DNA of 64,000 nucleotides from JAICMB01 sp963838885 (lineage in GTDB: Bacteria; Acidobacteriota; Terriglobia; Bryobacterales; Bryobacteraceae), in the NCBI GenBank assembly GCA_963838885.1, contig CAWITB010000015.1, positions 186,001-250,000 of the forward strand. Reading direction: 5' to 3'. The translations under genes were made by a program, and so were the position numbers. The notes under the pieces are model-generated. The model was given only the letters and a program-made list of their open reading frames with translations, was not told the DNA's origin and searched no databases. How positions within the stretch are numbered: position 1 is the stretch's first letter; every line of letters starts with the position of its first letter. Shown here one piece after another: positions 1 to 10,481 of the stretch.

Positions 1-1145
1 TTCGGCTGTGGCTCCGCATTCGGGGCGGCCGCGGCATCATCGTCCGTCTCCGGCACGGGCTCGACGTCAAGCACCGGGACCGAAGGCGTCACGCCCGTAT
101 CCTGAATCGCCTTGCCGCTAGGAGAATAATATTTCGCGACCGAGAGAATCACGGCCGAGCCATCGTCCATCGTGATCGGCTTGCGAATCGAAGCGTCGCC
201 GTAGGTGCGGTCGCCCACCACCTCTGCGCGTTTATCGTCCAGTAGGGCGGCCGCGGCGATCTCCGCGCCATCGGCAGTACCGCGATTCGTCATCACGACC
301 AGCGGCAGACGCGTAATGTCTTTCGACGGACTCGCGTTGAAATCCTCCCGCGCGGCAGTCTGACCCTTCGTGTACGTAATCAGGCCTTTGTCGAGAAAGA
401 GGTTCGCGAGCGCGATACCGGTATCGGGATCGCCAGTCGAGCAGTGCCGCAGATCGAGGATCAGGCGCTTGGCCCCCTGCTTCTGGAGCGCCGTGACATC
501 GTTAGCGACCTCCCGGACGTTGTTCCCTTCCAGGCTCTCCGCCTCAATCAGACCGATCTGATCGGGAAGCATCTTCGAAAGCACCACGGGATAGCGCAGA
601 GGCGAGCGCGTCAGAGTCAGCTTGGTCGGCTCCGGGTTGCGATAGCGCAGCACGCCGAGCTCGACGGTCGTGCCCGGATCGCCCTGCAGCAGCATCTCCG
701 CGAACGCCAAGGGCATGTCCCGCGTGGCAACGCCATTGATCGTTTCAATGACGTCGGTCGTGGTCAAGCCCGCCTTCGCCGCCGGCGAGCCGGGGATCGA
801 GTCCACGATTCCGATATAGCCGAACTTCTTCGACAGAACCAGGCCGACATCGGCCTTATGCTGGTCTTTGCTCTTCTGATACTGCTTGTATTGATCGGCG
901 CTGAGATAGCTGGCGTATGGGTCGATGGATTCGAGCATCCCGTTCAAGGCCCCCAGCGTGACGCCCTTCATGTCGGGCTCTTCCACGTAATCGGCCTTTA
1001 TGTGCTGCAGAACTTCGGTGTAAACGGCCAAGTGGCGGTAGGTATCTTCCGGGTTGGCGCTCCGGCCATGCACCGCTCCCAACAGCAAAACGAGCACGAG
1101 ACAGGTCGAACTGGACACGACCCAAAACTTGCAACGGCTATTCAT
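1..1145 (-). CDS. S41-family (CtpA-like) protein, catalytic dyad lost, 3' end outside window
   Basis: About 381 N-terminal residues are visible; the C-terminus runs off the window edge. A hydrophobic signal or anchor covers residues 8-25, a PDZ-like segment about 95-165 (it includes GSPAAKAGL), and the S41 fold about 180-345. The start is ATG at 1145. In active C-terminal processing peptidases a Ser in a GTASASE-type motif and a Lys 25 residues later form the dyad. Here the two segments read NRGTADGAE and RTYGDAS, placing Asp292 and Asp317 at those positions with the same spacing of 25. The protein is probably exported to the periplasm. Family assignment is firm; peptidase activity is doubtful, and a chaperone, scaffold or substrate-binding role is only inference. 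Confidence 0.85.
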   Translation of the reverse strand, partial: MNSRCKFWVVSSSTCLVLVLLLGAVHGRSANPEDTYRHLAVYTEVLQHIKADYVEEPDMKGVTLGALNGMLESIDPYASYLSADQYKQYQKSKDQHKADVGLVLSKKFGYIGIVDSIPGSPAAKAGLTTTDVIETINGVATRDMPLAFAEMLLQGDPGTTVELGVLRYRNPEPTKLTLTRSPLRYPVVLSKMLPDQIGLIEAESLEGNNVREVANDVTALQKQGAKRLILDLRHCSTGDPDTGIALANLFLDKGLITYTKGQTAAREDFNASPSKDITRLPLVVMTNRGTADGAEIAAAALLDDKRAEVVGDRTYGDASIRKPITMDDGSAVILSVAKYYSPSGKAIQDTGVTPSVPVLDVEPVPETDDDAAAAPNAEPQP

Positions 1146-1389
1146 ATATAGGGACGCCTGCTTAAAGTATATCGTGGAACAACGCGTCTAGGAACCCGTG
1201 TCATCGAGGAAGTTCGGCGAACCCGTTGTATGGGGCGCCGGCGCTAGCGCCTGTTCTCGACGGCTGCTTGCGGCGTATTCGGGCGTTGGCGGTGGAACGC
1301 AGGAGAACTGGACGTGACGCGGTATCGTGAAGATGGATGCGCGAAGACGTTGGGTTCGTGCCGCGGTTGAGAATACACACGCAAAAAAG

Positions 1390-1773
1390 ATGGCCGAAAA
1401 GCGCCAACGGACAGTGCTTCTGGTTGAACGAGATAATCACGTTTGCGATCTGGTCACGCATTTTCTGGCCGAGGCGGAGCTTAACGTCGATTGTCTGACC
1501 GACGGTTACGCGGCGCTCGACCGCGCGCGCCGGGAACGCCCGCCGCTGGTGATCACGGATATCCTCATCCCGGCGCTGGACGGGCTGGCGCTATGCCGGC
1601 TGATCAAGAGGGACGACTCTGCGCGGGACAAAGTCATGGTTCTCACCGTGCTTTCGGCCGAGCAGCGGGCCTTCGAATCCGGCGCGGACGCTTCTATGAA
1701 GAAGCCGATTGAAAAAGAGACTCTTGTCGCTACGGTACGTTCGCTCCTCGAAGAGCAGGAGAACCAGGCATGA
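1390..1773 (+). CDS. Stand-alone CheY-like response regulator receiver protein
   Basis: This is a single receiver domain of 127 residues with no output domain. The acidic pocket is Glu13/Asp15, the phosphoacceptor is Asp57 in ITDILIPALDG, the switch Thr is Thr86 and the conserved Lys is Lys105 in a KKP motif, so it should be phosphorylatable. An in-frame ATG exists at 1327, but the receiver fold begins just after the ATG at 1390, which I prefer. The stop overlaps the next ATG as ATGA (1770-1773), so it is probably translated together with the KaiC-like ATPase. No histidine kinase lies nearby. Confidence 0.85.
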   Translation: MAEKRQRTVLLVERDNHVCDLVTHFLAEAELNVDCLTDGYAALDRARRERPPLVITDILIPALDGLALCRLIKRDDSARDKVMVLTVLSAEQRAFESGADASMKKPIEKETLVATVRSLLEEQENQA

Positions 1774-3162
1774 ACGGCAACGACGCTGGCGACGGCCGCA
1801 TCAGCACGGGTAATCCTCAGGCCGACGAGATTCTCAGCGGTGGCTTCCCGAAGAACTCGATCAACATCATCATGGGGCAGCCCGGCCCGGGAAAGACCGT
1901 ATTTGCCGAACACCTCGTCTTTCACAATGCCGATGAGGAGCGTCCGACCCTGTATCTGACGACCTTGTCGGAGCCGCAGGCGAAGATGCTTGCCTACCTT
2001 CAGGGATTTGCTTTCTATGGAGGAAAGGGTCGGGACGGCGATCGTATATGAGGATATCGGCGCAACTGTAGCGAAGGACGGCATCAAGTCGCTGCCCCCG
2101 ATATCCAGAACGCTATTCGAACTATCGGTCCAAAGCTCATCGTCATCGATTCCTTCCAAGGCGCTGCACGATCTGGCGCCGTCGGTTTGCGATATGCGTC
2201 AAATGCTGCATGAGATGACGGGCATGTTGACCGCCTATCAAACGACCGTTTTTTGGGTGGGCGAGTACTCCGACGACGATGGCAGGCACTTGCCGGAATT
2301 CGCCGTTGCCGACGGCATTATTCAGTTGCTGCGAACCAACTGAGCACGCGGGACGACCGCTTTCTGCGCGTCCTCAAGCTGCGCGGCAGCGGCTATATGG
2401 AAGGGCTGCACGGGTTCAGGATCACCTCGTCGGGACTCGAGGTCTATCCGCGGCTGGTCACGCCCGATATCCCCAAAACGTGTGAACTCAGGGATGAGCG
2501 CACGTCTTGGGCGTCGGCGGGATGGACAAGCTCCTGGACGGCGGGTTGTGGCGGGGGAGCACCACGCTGCTTGCCGGCCCTACGGGTTCCGGAAAAACGA
2601 CCATGGCGCTGCAATTCGCGCTCCATGGCGTCCGTTCCGGCGAGCCCGCCCTGTACGTCCATTTGCAGGAGAATCCGATGAGACTGGCGCGAACATTCGA
2701 AGCCTGGGCGCAACCGCGGCGGAGGCCAAAGACTTGCATCTGATGTACGTGTCGCCCGTCGAACTCCAGATCGACAGCGTGATTGTCACGATGTTCCGCC
2801 GGGTACGGGAGCGGAAGATTCTCCGCGTCGTTATCGATGCGGTAGGCGATCTCATGATGGCGGCAGGCGACCGTCAACGGCTCCAGGATTATCTCTATGC
2901 GATGATTCAGCATTTTAACGTAAACGGCGTGACCGGCCTTCTGGTTTGGGAGACGATCGGCCAAGGAATAACGTCAATGAGCGCCGACAATAGCAGGTTT
3001 AGCTTCATGTCCGACAATATTGTGCTTCTGTCGATGGATTTGAAGGAAAAGGTAAAACGCAGCGTTGCCGTCTTCAAAGCGCGTGGGACGGCGCAGGACC
3101 TCGGTATACACGAGTTCGAAATAACATCGGCGGGAGCCAGGATCGCCCCGGCAATTTCCTAA
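1770..3162 (+). pseudogene. KaiC-like two-domain RecA-family ATPase, broken by about six frame shifts
   Basis: Read across frames, the region gives a full two-domain KaiC-family protein. Domain 1 has Walker A GQPGPGKT and a Walker B LIVIDS. Domain 2 starts with LGVGGMDKLLDGG and has Walker A GPTGSGKT. The reading frame changes near 2020, 2097, 2157, 2342, 2505 and 2700. The breaks near 2097 and 2157 cancel each other, and the Walker B strand lies intact in the other frame between them. KaiC-like ATPases of non-cyanobacteria often accompany receivers or kinases and act as signalling ATPases; a circadian role should not be assumed. I cannot tell a real pseudogene from base-call errors, but the conserved motifs favour errors. 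Confidence 0.8.
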
Positions 3163-3165
3163 GCC

Positions 3166-5412
3166 CTATGGTCGTTTTTCGAGCTGCCGCAGCATGTCGG
3201 CCGCTTGCTCGCGCATGCCCGCGTCCGTTCCGGCGAGCGCTTTTCGAAGCTGTACAACAGCGCCGCTTTCGTCGCCCACGGCCGCCAGCGCCGTCCCCAA
3301 GCCGAGATGCGCTCGCGCGGAATCCGGTCTAATTCGAACCGCTTCGCGATAGTGTGGAACGGCATCCTGCGCTTGTCCCTGGGCCATCAACAGATCTCCC
3401 AGGAGCTCGTGGGCGTCGGCGAAATCGGGATCGGCGCGCAAAGACGCCTCCAACTCGCGCCGGGCCTCGTCGAAATGCCGCGTGCGTCCGAGCAGCATGG
3501 CGTAGTTATACCGCGTAGCGGCGTCGGCGGGATCGAGCCGTATCGCGATGTCAAAATGATCCCGCGCCTCGGTGAATCTATCTGCCGCCGCAAGAAGGTT
3601 AGCGAGATTGCCGTGCGCGTCCGCGTAGCTCGGCTTAATCCGGATCGCCTCTCGAAACGTGGACTCGGCGCGCGACTGCTCCCCTGCGGCGACCCACAGG
3701 ATGCCGAGATTGTTGCGCGCCTCGGGCAGATCCGGATCTAGCTCGACGGCCTTCGCCATCGCCGCCATCGCGTCCGCGCTTCTGCCCAGCGCACGGTAAG
3801 TCAGACCCAGCTCATGCCACGTCAAGGCCTCATCGGGCGCAGCTGAAGCAGCTCGCTTCAGGATTTCTGCCGACTCCGGGTACTGCCCCGAACGCCGCAA
3901 CGCACTCCCGAGTCTCAGCAGTCCGGCTGCGAATTTCGGATCTCGCCGTACCGCCTCGCGATACAGCGGCACAGCCTTCGCCAACTGCCCGTTCTTTTCG
4001 AGCGCCTGGCCGAGCTCCAGATAATACTCCGCACGATCCGGCGAGTATCTTGTTATCGCCGCTGCGAGCTGCGGGATCCCCGCAGTCAAATTGCTTCCGT
4101 GCTTCACCTGGGCAACGGCCAGAAGCAGCTCGTTTTCGGGCGTATGTGACAGCGTTTCGGGATAATACAAAACTACCGGACCATGATAGGCATTGGCGCC
4201 TGTCTCGTGCCGTTCCGGCATTTCGGCCATAAGGTCGCCGGCCCGCTTTTGACGTTGGATGTAATGATCGGTCGCGACCACGTGCACAACATCCTCGGTG
4301 CGGCGTTTGGGCATGTGGCAACTGACGCAATCGGAAGCGCGCGTATGTTTCCCCGCCTCGACTTGTCGGTCGAACGCCGAGGCGTGGCATTGCCGGCAGA
4401 CCGCGTCGTAATGCCGTTGCGCTTCTTCCCCGCGCGGAATGTCGTGCGGATTGTGGCAGGTAGTGCACAGCATTTTCCCGTTACTCTTCAAAAAACAGGC
4501 CGAGCGACGCAGCCGGTAAGCCGCGTTGACCAGCTCGAACTTGTCTTCACGGCCCCTGCCGGGAGCGTGGTCGAAGTTGATGATGAATGCGCCCAGTGGC
4601 TCGCCAGGCCGGTAGGAAAACGGGCCGCGCTCATAACGCTGGATGGCGTTGGGCAACGGAAAGCTGGTCGATTCCAGATGGCACGCCATGCACAGTTCCA
4701 TCTGGCGCTGCGCGCTCAGCCGCGATGGATTCACGATTGAGTTCCGGATATCTTGCGGCTTGGCCCCGGCCGCCGCCAACTGCGCATGCCGGGTCCCCGA
4801 ACCGTGGCATCTCTGGCAATCGATACCCTCCGGGAGCGCGCCCGCATACATCGGTGGAGCGAACGGCCGCCCATTTCCCGCCGGAATCTCGGGATAAGCG
4901 TTATGGCAAAACATGCAATCGTAGGCGATGGGGCGGCGGAAGCCATCGTGATCGGGACGGTCGTAGCCCGGGTTCATGGCCCAGTAGCCGCCCTTCTCGG
5001 CATACCAGGCCAAGGGCAGCTCGACTAACGTGTTGGCGACCGTCCGGTGCAGATACGCGCGCGAGTGATTGCCGGACCCCAGGATGTAGTCGATTCGCTT
5101 CTCCATCACGTTGATCTGTTTGCCCGAGGAATCCAACTGATAGCGGCGCTGATAGTATTGGCCTTCGCGCCGGAGCATCGTGAAGTAGCTGTTCGAGGGC
5201 TGGTGATAGAAGGTGTCCTTGCCGGTGAAATCTTCGACCATGTTCTCCGGCGCTGGGCGGTAGAACGACCGTCCCATGCCGGTTCGGCTGTAGGTCCGAT
5301 ACACACCCGGATGGCAGTTGGCGCAGAGACGCGCGGTCTCGCTCGCGGCATGGGCAAGGGCCGGCGCGAGAGCTAGCGTGACGAACGCCAGGAGTTGTCG
5401 ATATCGCTCCAT
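3166..5412 (-). CDS. Heptaheme c-type cytochrome with C-terminal TPR repeats
   Basis: A signal peptide (hydrophobic AFVTLALAPALAHA) precedes a cytochrome region of about 400 residues with seven CXXCH sites: CANCH, CMFCH, CQRCH, CMACH, CTTCH, CRQCH and CVSCH. Roughly the last 310 residues are TPR repeats rich in A-x-x-x-L-G-x-A and P-x-x-A-x-A patterns. The protein should be periplasmic. It resembles cytochrome c554/DmsE-like multiheme proteins that pass electrons in respiratory chains, with the TPR part binding a partner. I chose ATG 5412; an in-frame ATG at 5430 adds six residues. It is transcribed away from the haemoglobin gene, and the two starts are 57 bases apart, so they share a divergent promoter region. 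The redox partner is unknown. Confidence 0.85.
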   Translation of the reverse strand: MERYRQLLAFVTLALAPALAHAASETARLCANCHPGVYRTYSRTGMGRSFYRPAPENMVEDFTGKDTFYHQPSNSYFTMLRREGQYYQRRYQLDSSGKQINVMEKRIDYILGSGNHSRAYLHRTVANTLVELPLAWYAEKGGYWAMNPGYDRPDHDGFRRPIAYDCMFCHNAYPEIPAGNGRPFAPPMYAGALPEGIDCQRCHGSGTRHAQLAAAGAKPQDIRNSIVNPSRLSAQRQMELCMACHLESTSFPLPNAIQRYERGPFSYRPGEPLGAFIINFDHAPGRGREDKFELVNAAYRLRRSACFLKSNGKMLCTTCHNPHDIPRGEEAQRHYDAVCRQCHASAFDRQVEAGKHTRASDCVSCHMPKRRTEDVVHVVATDHYIQRQKRAGDLMAEMPERHETGANAYHGPVVLYYPETLSHTPENELLLAVAQVKHGSNLTAGIPQLAAAITRYSPDRAEYYLELGQALEKNGQLAKAVPLYREAVRRDPKFAAGLLRLGSALRRSGQYPESAEILKRAASAAPDEALTWHELGLTYRALGRSADAMAAMAKAVELDPDLPEARNNLGILWVAAGEQSRAESTFREAIRIKPSYADAHGNLANLLAAADRFTEARDHFDIAIRLDPADAATRYNYAMLLGRTRHFDEARRELEASLRADPDFADAHELLGDLLMAQGQAQDAVPHYREAVRIRPDSARAHLGLGTALAAVGDESGAVVQLRKALAGTDAGMREQAADMLRQLEKRP

Positions 5413-5468
5413 TGCCCGCGTGGGCCTCATGTTACCAAACGATCGAGCGCCACGCGTATAATCGACCT

Positions 5469-5858
5469 ATGGCGATTCGCAATGACGCGCCAGAGTTGCC
5501 GTTGTACAAGCGATTGGGGGGATACGACGCGATCGCGGCAATTGTCGACGACCTCTTTGCTCTGCTGCGGGCAGATCCTCGTTTCAGCCGCTTTGGCACG
5601 GGCCGCGGCATTGATTCACACAAGCGATCCCGGCAGTTGCTCGTGGACCAGATTTGCTCGTTGTCAGGGGGACCGTGCTACTACACGGGCAGAGATATGA
5701 AGACTTCTCATGCGGGTCTGGTGATTACCGAAACGGAATGGACTGCAAACCTTGAATTAACCAAGCAGGCGCTGGAGAGCAATGGCGTTGGCAGCCGCGA
5801 GCAGGCCGAGTTCCTGTCTTTATTTGAAAGTTACAAGAAAGATATTGTAGAGCGTTAG
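5469..5858 (+). CDS. Group 1-like truncated haemoglobin
   Basis: The protein has 129 residues, the usual size of truncated haemoglobins. It begins LYKRLGGYDAIAAIVDDLF, the A/B-helix signature of the family, and carries the segment MKTSHAGLVIT, where the His is the expected proximal haem ligand. A GG-type turn (SGGPCYYTG) precedes it. An upstream in-frame ATG at 5412 overlaps the divergent cytochrome gene, so I prefer ATG 5469. Such globins bind O2 and NO and often support NO dioxygenation or O2 delivery. The diiron-type gene six bases downstream suggests a small gas-handling operon. Confidence 0.9.
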   Translation: MAIRNDAPELPLYKRLGGYDAIAAIVDDLFALLRADPRFSRFGTGRGIDSHKRSRQLLVDQICSLSGGPCYYTGRDMKTSHAGLVITETEWTANLELTKQALESNGVGSREQAEFLSLFESYKKDIVER

Positions 5859-5863
5859 GAGCT

Positions 5864-6631
5864 ATGGCGAGTACAACGGAAATCTCGAAAGATGTGTACC
5901 GGATCTCGGTGTTCGTTCCAGAAATCAATTTGGAGTTCAGTCACTTCCTGGTGAGAGACGACGAACCACTCCTGTTCCATGCGGGACTGCGGAGCATGTT
6001 CCCTCTGGTGCGCGAGGAGGTCTCGCGTCTGATCGATATCTCGAAGATCAGGCACATTGGATTCAGCCATTTCGAGTCCGATGAATGCGGAGCTTTAAAC
6101 CAGTGGCTCGAACTGGCGCCGGCGGCGCAGCCAGTGTGCGGCTTGGTGGGCGCTCTGGTGAGCGTGAACGATTTTTCGAACCGGCCCGCCCGTGTGTTGA
6201 CGCGGGAGGATCTCTTGACGACTGGCCGCTATCGTTTTCGATTTATTCCTACACCCCATGTGCCGCACGGGTGGGATGCCGGCGTTCTCTTCGAAGAATC
6301 GGAAAGGACGCTATTCTGCTCCGACCTTTTTCATCAGTGGGGTCACCGCGAACCGGCAACTTCCGGGAGCATCATGGATCGGTGTAAAGACGCACTGCTT
6401 GAGACCGAAGCTGGTCCGTTTGCGAATTACGTGCCCTACACGCACCACACCGGCCGCGTGCTCGAAACGTTAGCGGAATATGAACCGAAGACGCTTGCGG
6501 CTATGCATGGCTCCACATACTACGGCGATGGGGCACAAGCGCTGCGAGATCTGGCGATCGTGATGCGCGACGTGCTCGGGCCGAAAGCGCGGCAAGGTGA
6601 AACGACATCCATCGGAACGATTCAAACCTGA
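5864..6631 (+). CDS. ODP-type metallo-beta-lactamase-fold diiron protein
   Basis: The 255-residue protein carries the metal-ligand pattern of the oxygen-binding diiron (ODP) and flavodiiron family: HFESDECG, then PTPHVPHGWDAG, then FCSDLF, then AMHGSTYYGDG. These supply the expected His, Glu, Asp and His ligands of an Fe-Fe site. It is a free-standing diiron domain with no flavodoxin or rubredoxin module. In other bacteria such proteins sense or reduce O2 or NO. It lies 5 bases after the truncated-haemoglobin stop, so the two are probably one transcript. The exact substrate cannot be read from sequence. Confidence 0.85.
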   Translation: MASTTEISKDVYRISVFVPEINLEFSHFLVRDDEPLLFHAGLRSMFPLVREEVSRLIDISKIRHIGFSHFESDECGALNQWLELAPAAQPVCGLVGALVSVNDFSNRPARVLTREDLLTTGRYRFRFIPTPHVPHGWDAGVLFEESERTLFCSDLFHQWGHREPATSGSIMDRCKDALLETEAGPFANYVPYTHHTGRVLETLAEYEPKTLAAMHGSTYYGDGAQALRDLAIVMRDVLGPKARQGETTSIGTIQT

Positions 6632-6748
6632 CATCTCCGCACGATGAAGCCCGCGCGCCGGGCGCCATCTTTTCTGATATGATACGCGAAGCTCGCGCGT
6701 AAACGTTTCATTTTCAGGCTTCGAGAAGTCCGACTGAAAGGATCTCCG

Positions 6749-9700
6749 ATGATCAGGTTCACCATCGCCTTATTGACAGCGTCGTTACTGCTCCCGGCGG
6801 CCCTGCTCGCCCAAAGCGGCGCCGGATCCATTCAAGGCACGGTTCAGGATCCGAGTGGAGCCGCCATCCCCGGCTGCGCGGTCCATGCCGTCAACCAGGA
6901 CACCGGCGTCGCCAACGATACAACCTCCAACGGCAGCGGTTTTTATTCGGTGCCGGGCCTGTTTGCCGGCAACTACACCCTAACTTTCACGTCTCCCGGA
7001 ATGATGAAATACGAGACCGTCGTCGCGCTGCAGAACGCGCAGGTTGCGGTTCTGAATCCCAAGTTGACGGTGGGCAACGTCACCCAGCAAGTGACGGTAT
7101 CGAGTGAGGTGGTTCAGCTCGCAACCTATGATAGCGGGACAGTCAGCACCGAACTCGACGCCCACCGCATCGACCAGCTTCCCCAGAATGGCCGCAGTGT
7201 GCTGGGACTCGCCCAGAACACCGTGCCGGGTCTCGAGGCGGGCGGCCAGCGAGCCAACGGAACCATGCCGGAGGCAATGGAATATACGCAGGATGGGGCT
7301 CCCATGACCAATCGCAACTTCGGAGGCGAGAACAATGGGCAATCCCTGCTGCCCGACCCCGATTCCGTGCAGGAAGCGAAATTCGAGACGCTCGATTCCA
7401 GCTCCCAGTTCGCCACGCCGGCCACCGTGATCCTGACCACCAAGTCGGGAACCAACGATATCCATGGTTCGCTGTTCGAAACCGCGCGGAACAACTATTT
7501 CGGCATCGCCAGGGCGCGGCAGAATCCAGCCAACTTTGCCGCGCCTCACCTGGTGCGCAATGAATTCGGAGCTTCGGTGGGTGGTCCCATCATCATTCCC
7601 AAGCTCTATAACGGCAAAAATAAATCCTTCTTCTTTTTCGCCTACGAGCGCTTCTCCCTGCGGCAAGCGGCCAACGAACTGGTAAAGGTGCCGACGCTGG
7701 CGATGAGAAACGGCGATTTCAGCGGATTAGTCAACAGCGCGGGTATCCAGCAAGTTCTGTACGATCCCAACACCACCGATCCCACCACCTTGCAGCGCAC
7801 GCCCTTCCCCAACAACCAGATCCCGCTCAGCCGCGAGAGTCCGCTGGCCAAAGCGATCTATGCCGCTACTCCGCTTCCTCAAACTGCCGACAATCCGTTG
7901 GTGAATTCCAATTTCAACGCCGTCAACAATACCACCCAGACGGTCCCGAACACGACCGTCCGCCTGGACCATGTTTTCAACGAAAACAACCGCATGTACT
8001 TCCGGTTCACTGATATCGTTCAGAACCAGGAAGCTCTGCGCAACTACCCCGCAAATTCACCGGCCAACATCGCGGGAGGCGGTCTGCCGGCGGGCGCGAC
8101 GGGCTATCAGGCCCAGCCGGTCCAGACCCTCAGCGGAGCCCTGGGATATTCGCATATGTTTTCTCCGACATTCTTTTCCGAGACGATCTTGAGCCAACAA
8201 TGGATGAGGCAATATGTCCAGGGCGATCAGATCTCGAATCAGGATTTCGAATCGCTGCTGGGTCTTCCCAATAACTTCGGGCAGACGGGCTTTCCCACCA
8301 TCGGATCCAACCTCATCATGCCCTATGGCGGTTCTCAGTTCAATTACGGCGAGAGCCAAATCCTGTCGACTCTCGATGAAAACCTGACAAAGATTCTCGG
8401 CAAGCACCAGTTGGAGTTCGGCGGCCGCTATCGCCACGAACGCCTCGGCTATCTATCCGACCGCAGTGCGGACACCATCGCGTTCTCGAACCTTGCCACC
8501 GCCGATTATGACCCAACAACCGGAGCCAACTACGGCGCCAAGCCCAATACCGGCTACGCGGATGCGGATTTTTTCCTGGGCGCCGCGGATTCCTACAGTC
8601 AGGTTAAAAACGCGCCCTACGGACACTACCGGGAACAAGAGTTCGATTACTACATTCAAGACAACTATCGCGTCAGCGAGCATTTCACCGTCAACGCCGG
8701 CCTCCGCTGGGAGATGCATCCCGCGCCGCACTCCGACAAAGACGATTTCGTTACTTTCGACCTCAAGGATGACGCCCTGGTGCTGCCGCAGCCGCTCTCC
8801 TATTACATCCAAAATGGATTTACGACCCAGGCGATCGTCAGCAATCTACAGAATCTGGGGGCCAAATTCGAAACTCCCAAGCAGGCTGGACTTCCCGCGG
8901 CGGGCATCTTTAACAGCATGGCGAATTTCCTCCCGCGCGTGGGGTTTGCCTACACCCCTCCGTTCGGCTAAGTGGGGCACTGTGATCCGTGGCGGCTACG
9001 GCGAGTACATCTATCCCGTGCCGACCCGGAATTCGGTCCGCTATCTCACCAACGATTATCCTTTTACCGCGAATTACTCGCAAAGCTACGTCAGCGCGGC
9101 GCAAGCGCCGGACGGCTTGCCCAACTATCTCCTGCGCTCGCCGCAAACCGTCATTGCCGGGCTCAACAGCGCCAACGTAGTGAACACCAACTCCGTGAAC
9201 GCGCTGCTCCCCGGTATCTCGCTTGACACACTCGACCCGAACTATCCGCCCGCCCATGTCAGAGAAGCGAATGCCACCATTGAGCAACCTTTCCGCGACG
9301 GTTCGGTGTTCCGCATCACTTACGTATTTACTCACGCATTCAACCTCGATCAGAACTATCAGTACAACGCCGCTCCATCGACCTATACGTGGGAGACCGC
9401 CACTGGAACGTTGCCGCCCACGGGAACCTATGCCTCGGTTGCCACGCGTCCTTACGATCAGACTGTCTGGGGCAGCAACGTGCTCTCCACCAAGACCGGG
9501 TGGTCCAACGATAGCGCGCTGCAGCTCAATTATCAGCGGCCTTTTAAGCACGGAATCGCGTATCAGATCTTTTACGTGTACTCGCGGGCCTTCCGCGTGG
9601 GCGGAAACACGTTCCGGGATGCCGTGCTGTATCCCGCAACGGACTTTGCTCCCGGCGTGCTCCCGGCGGGGCTCGATACCGGCACGATTCTGAATCCCAG

Positions 9701-10471
9701 CCAGGCTCTGAATCGCTACGAAAACTATCACGTGGATACCGCGATTCCCGAGCACCACGTCACGTTCAACGGCATCGCTGGATCTGCCCGTAGGAAAGGG
9801 AAAGCGCTTCCTGGGTAATGCCAACAAGTTCGTCGATGCGCTGCTGGGCGGATATGAGGTGGCATTCGTCGGACAGGTGCTCTCGCAATCGTTCCAGGTA
9901 ACCGCGTCGAACTGGGGAGCGACCAGCCCGCTTGCAGGTCTACGGAAGTTCGGTCCCCATCACCGATTGCCGCAGCGGCGTGTGCCATCCCGAGTACTTA
10001 TGGTTCAACGGGTACCTCTCGCCGGCCGTGATCGGCGCCGCCAAGAACGGGATATCCGGTATTCCCGCCAACTACACTCCTTACGAGGCGCCAATTAATA
10101 ATGTGCCCGGAACTTCGAATTTCGGCACTAATAACGTGACGGTCACGCTCAAGAACGGAACGCAGGTGGTGACTGCGTATTCACCCGGGCCGTCGGCAGC
10201 CGTGACTTCCAGCGTCACCACGGTCGTCAGCCCAACCAATCCGTTCTCGCAGACAATCCTGCTCGGACCCTTTAACTACAACGCCGACATCTCTCTGTAC
10301 AAGGTCTTTTCAATTACCGAAAGGGTCAAGCTGAGAGTGAATGTCGACGCCTTCAACGCCTTCAATATTCAGGGCCGCGTCAATCCGAATGCGACCGATG
10401 GCACCGAGTCTCTCCAGACTTCCTACTGGACGCCGCGCCAGATTCAGTTCACCGCGCGTCTGTCGTTCTAA
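6749..10471 (+). CDS. Oar/TonB-dependent receptor with carboxypeptidase-regulatory-like domain, three frame breaks
   Basis: A signal peptide ending near residue 21 is followed by a carboxypeptidase-regulatory-like beta-sandwich (about residues 27-105, GTVQDPSGAAIPG... YSVPGLFAGNY), a plug domain and a long outer-membrane barrel. The protein ends QFTARLSF, with the aromatic C-terminus usual for barrel proteins. The full product would be about 1240 residues. The frame changes near 8967, 9778 and 9930, and the barrel similarity continues across each break. AAGGAT lies upstream of the ATG. Acidobacteria encode many such receptors for large substrates, often glycans. The next gene encodes a polysaccharide-lyase-like protein, suggesting joint glycan uptake and breakdown, which is inference. 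Confidence 0.88.
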
Positions 10472-10481
10472 TAACGTGGAC

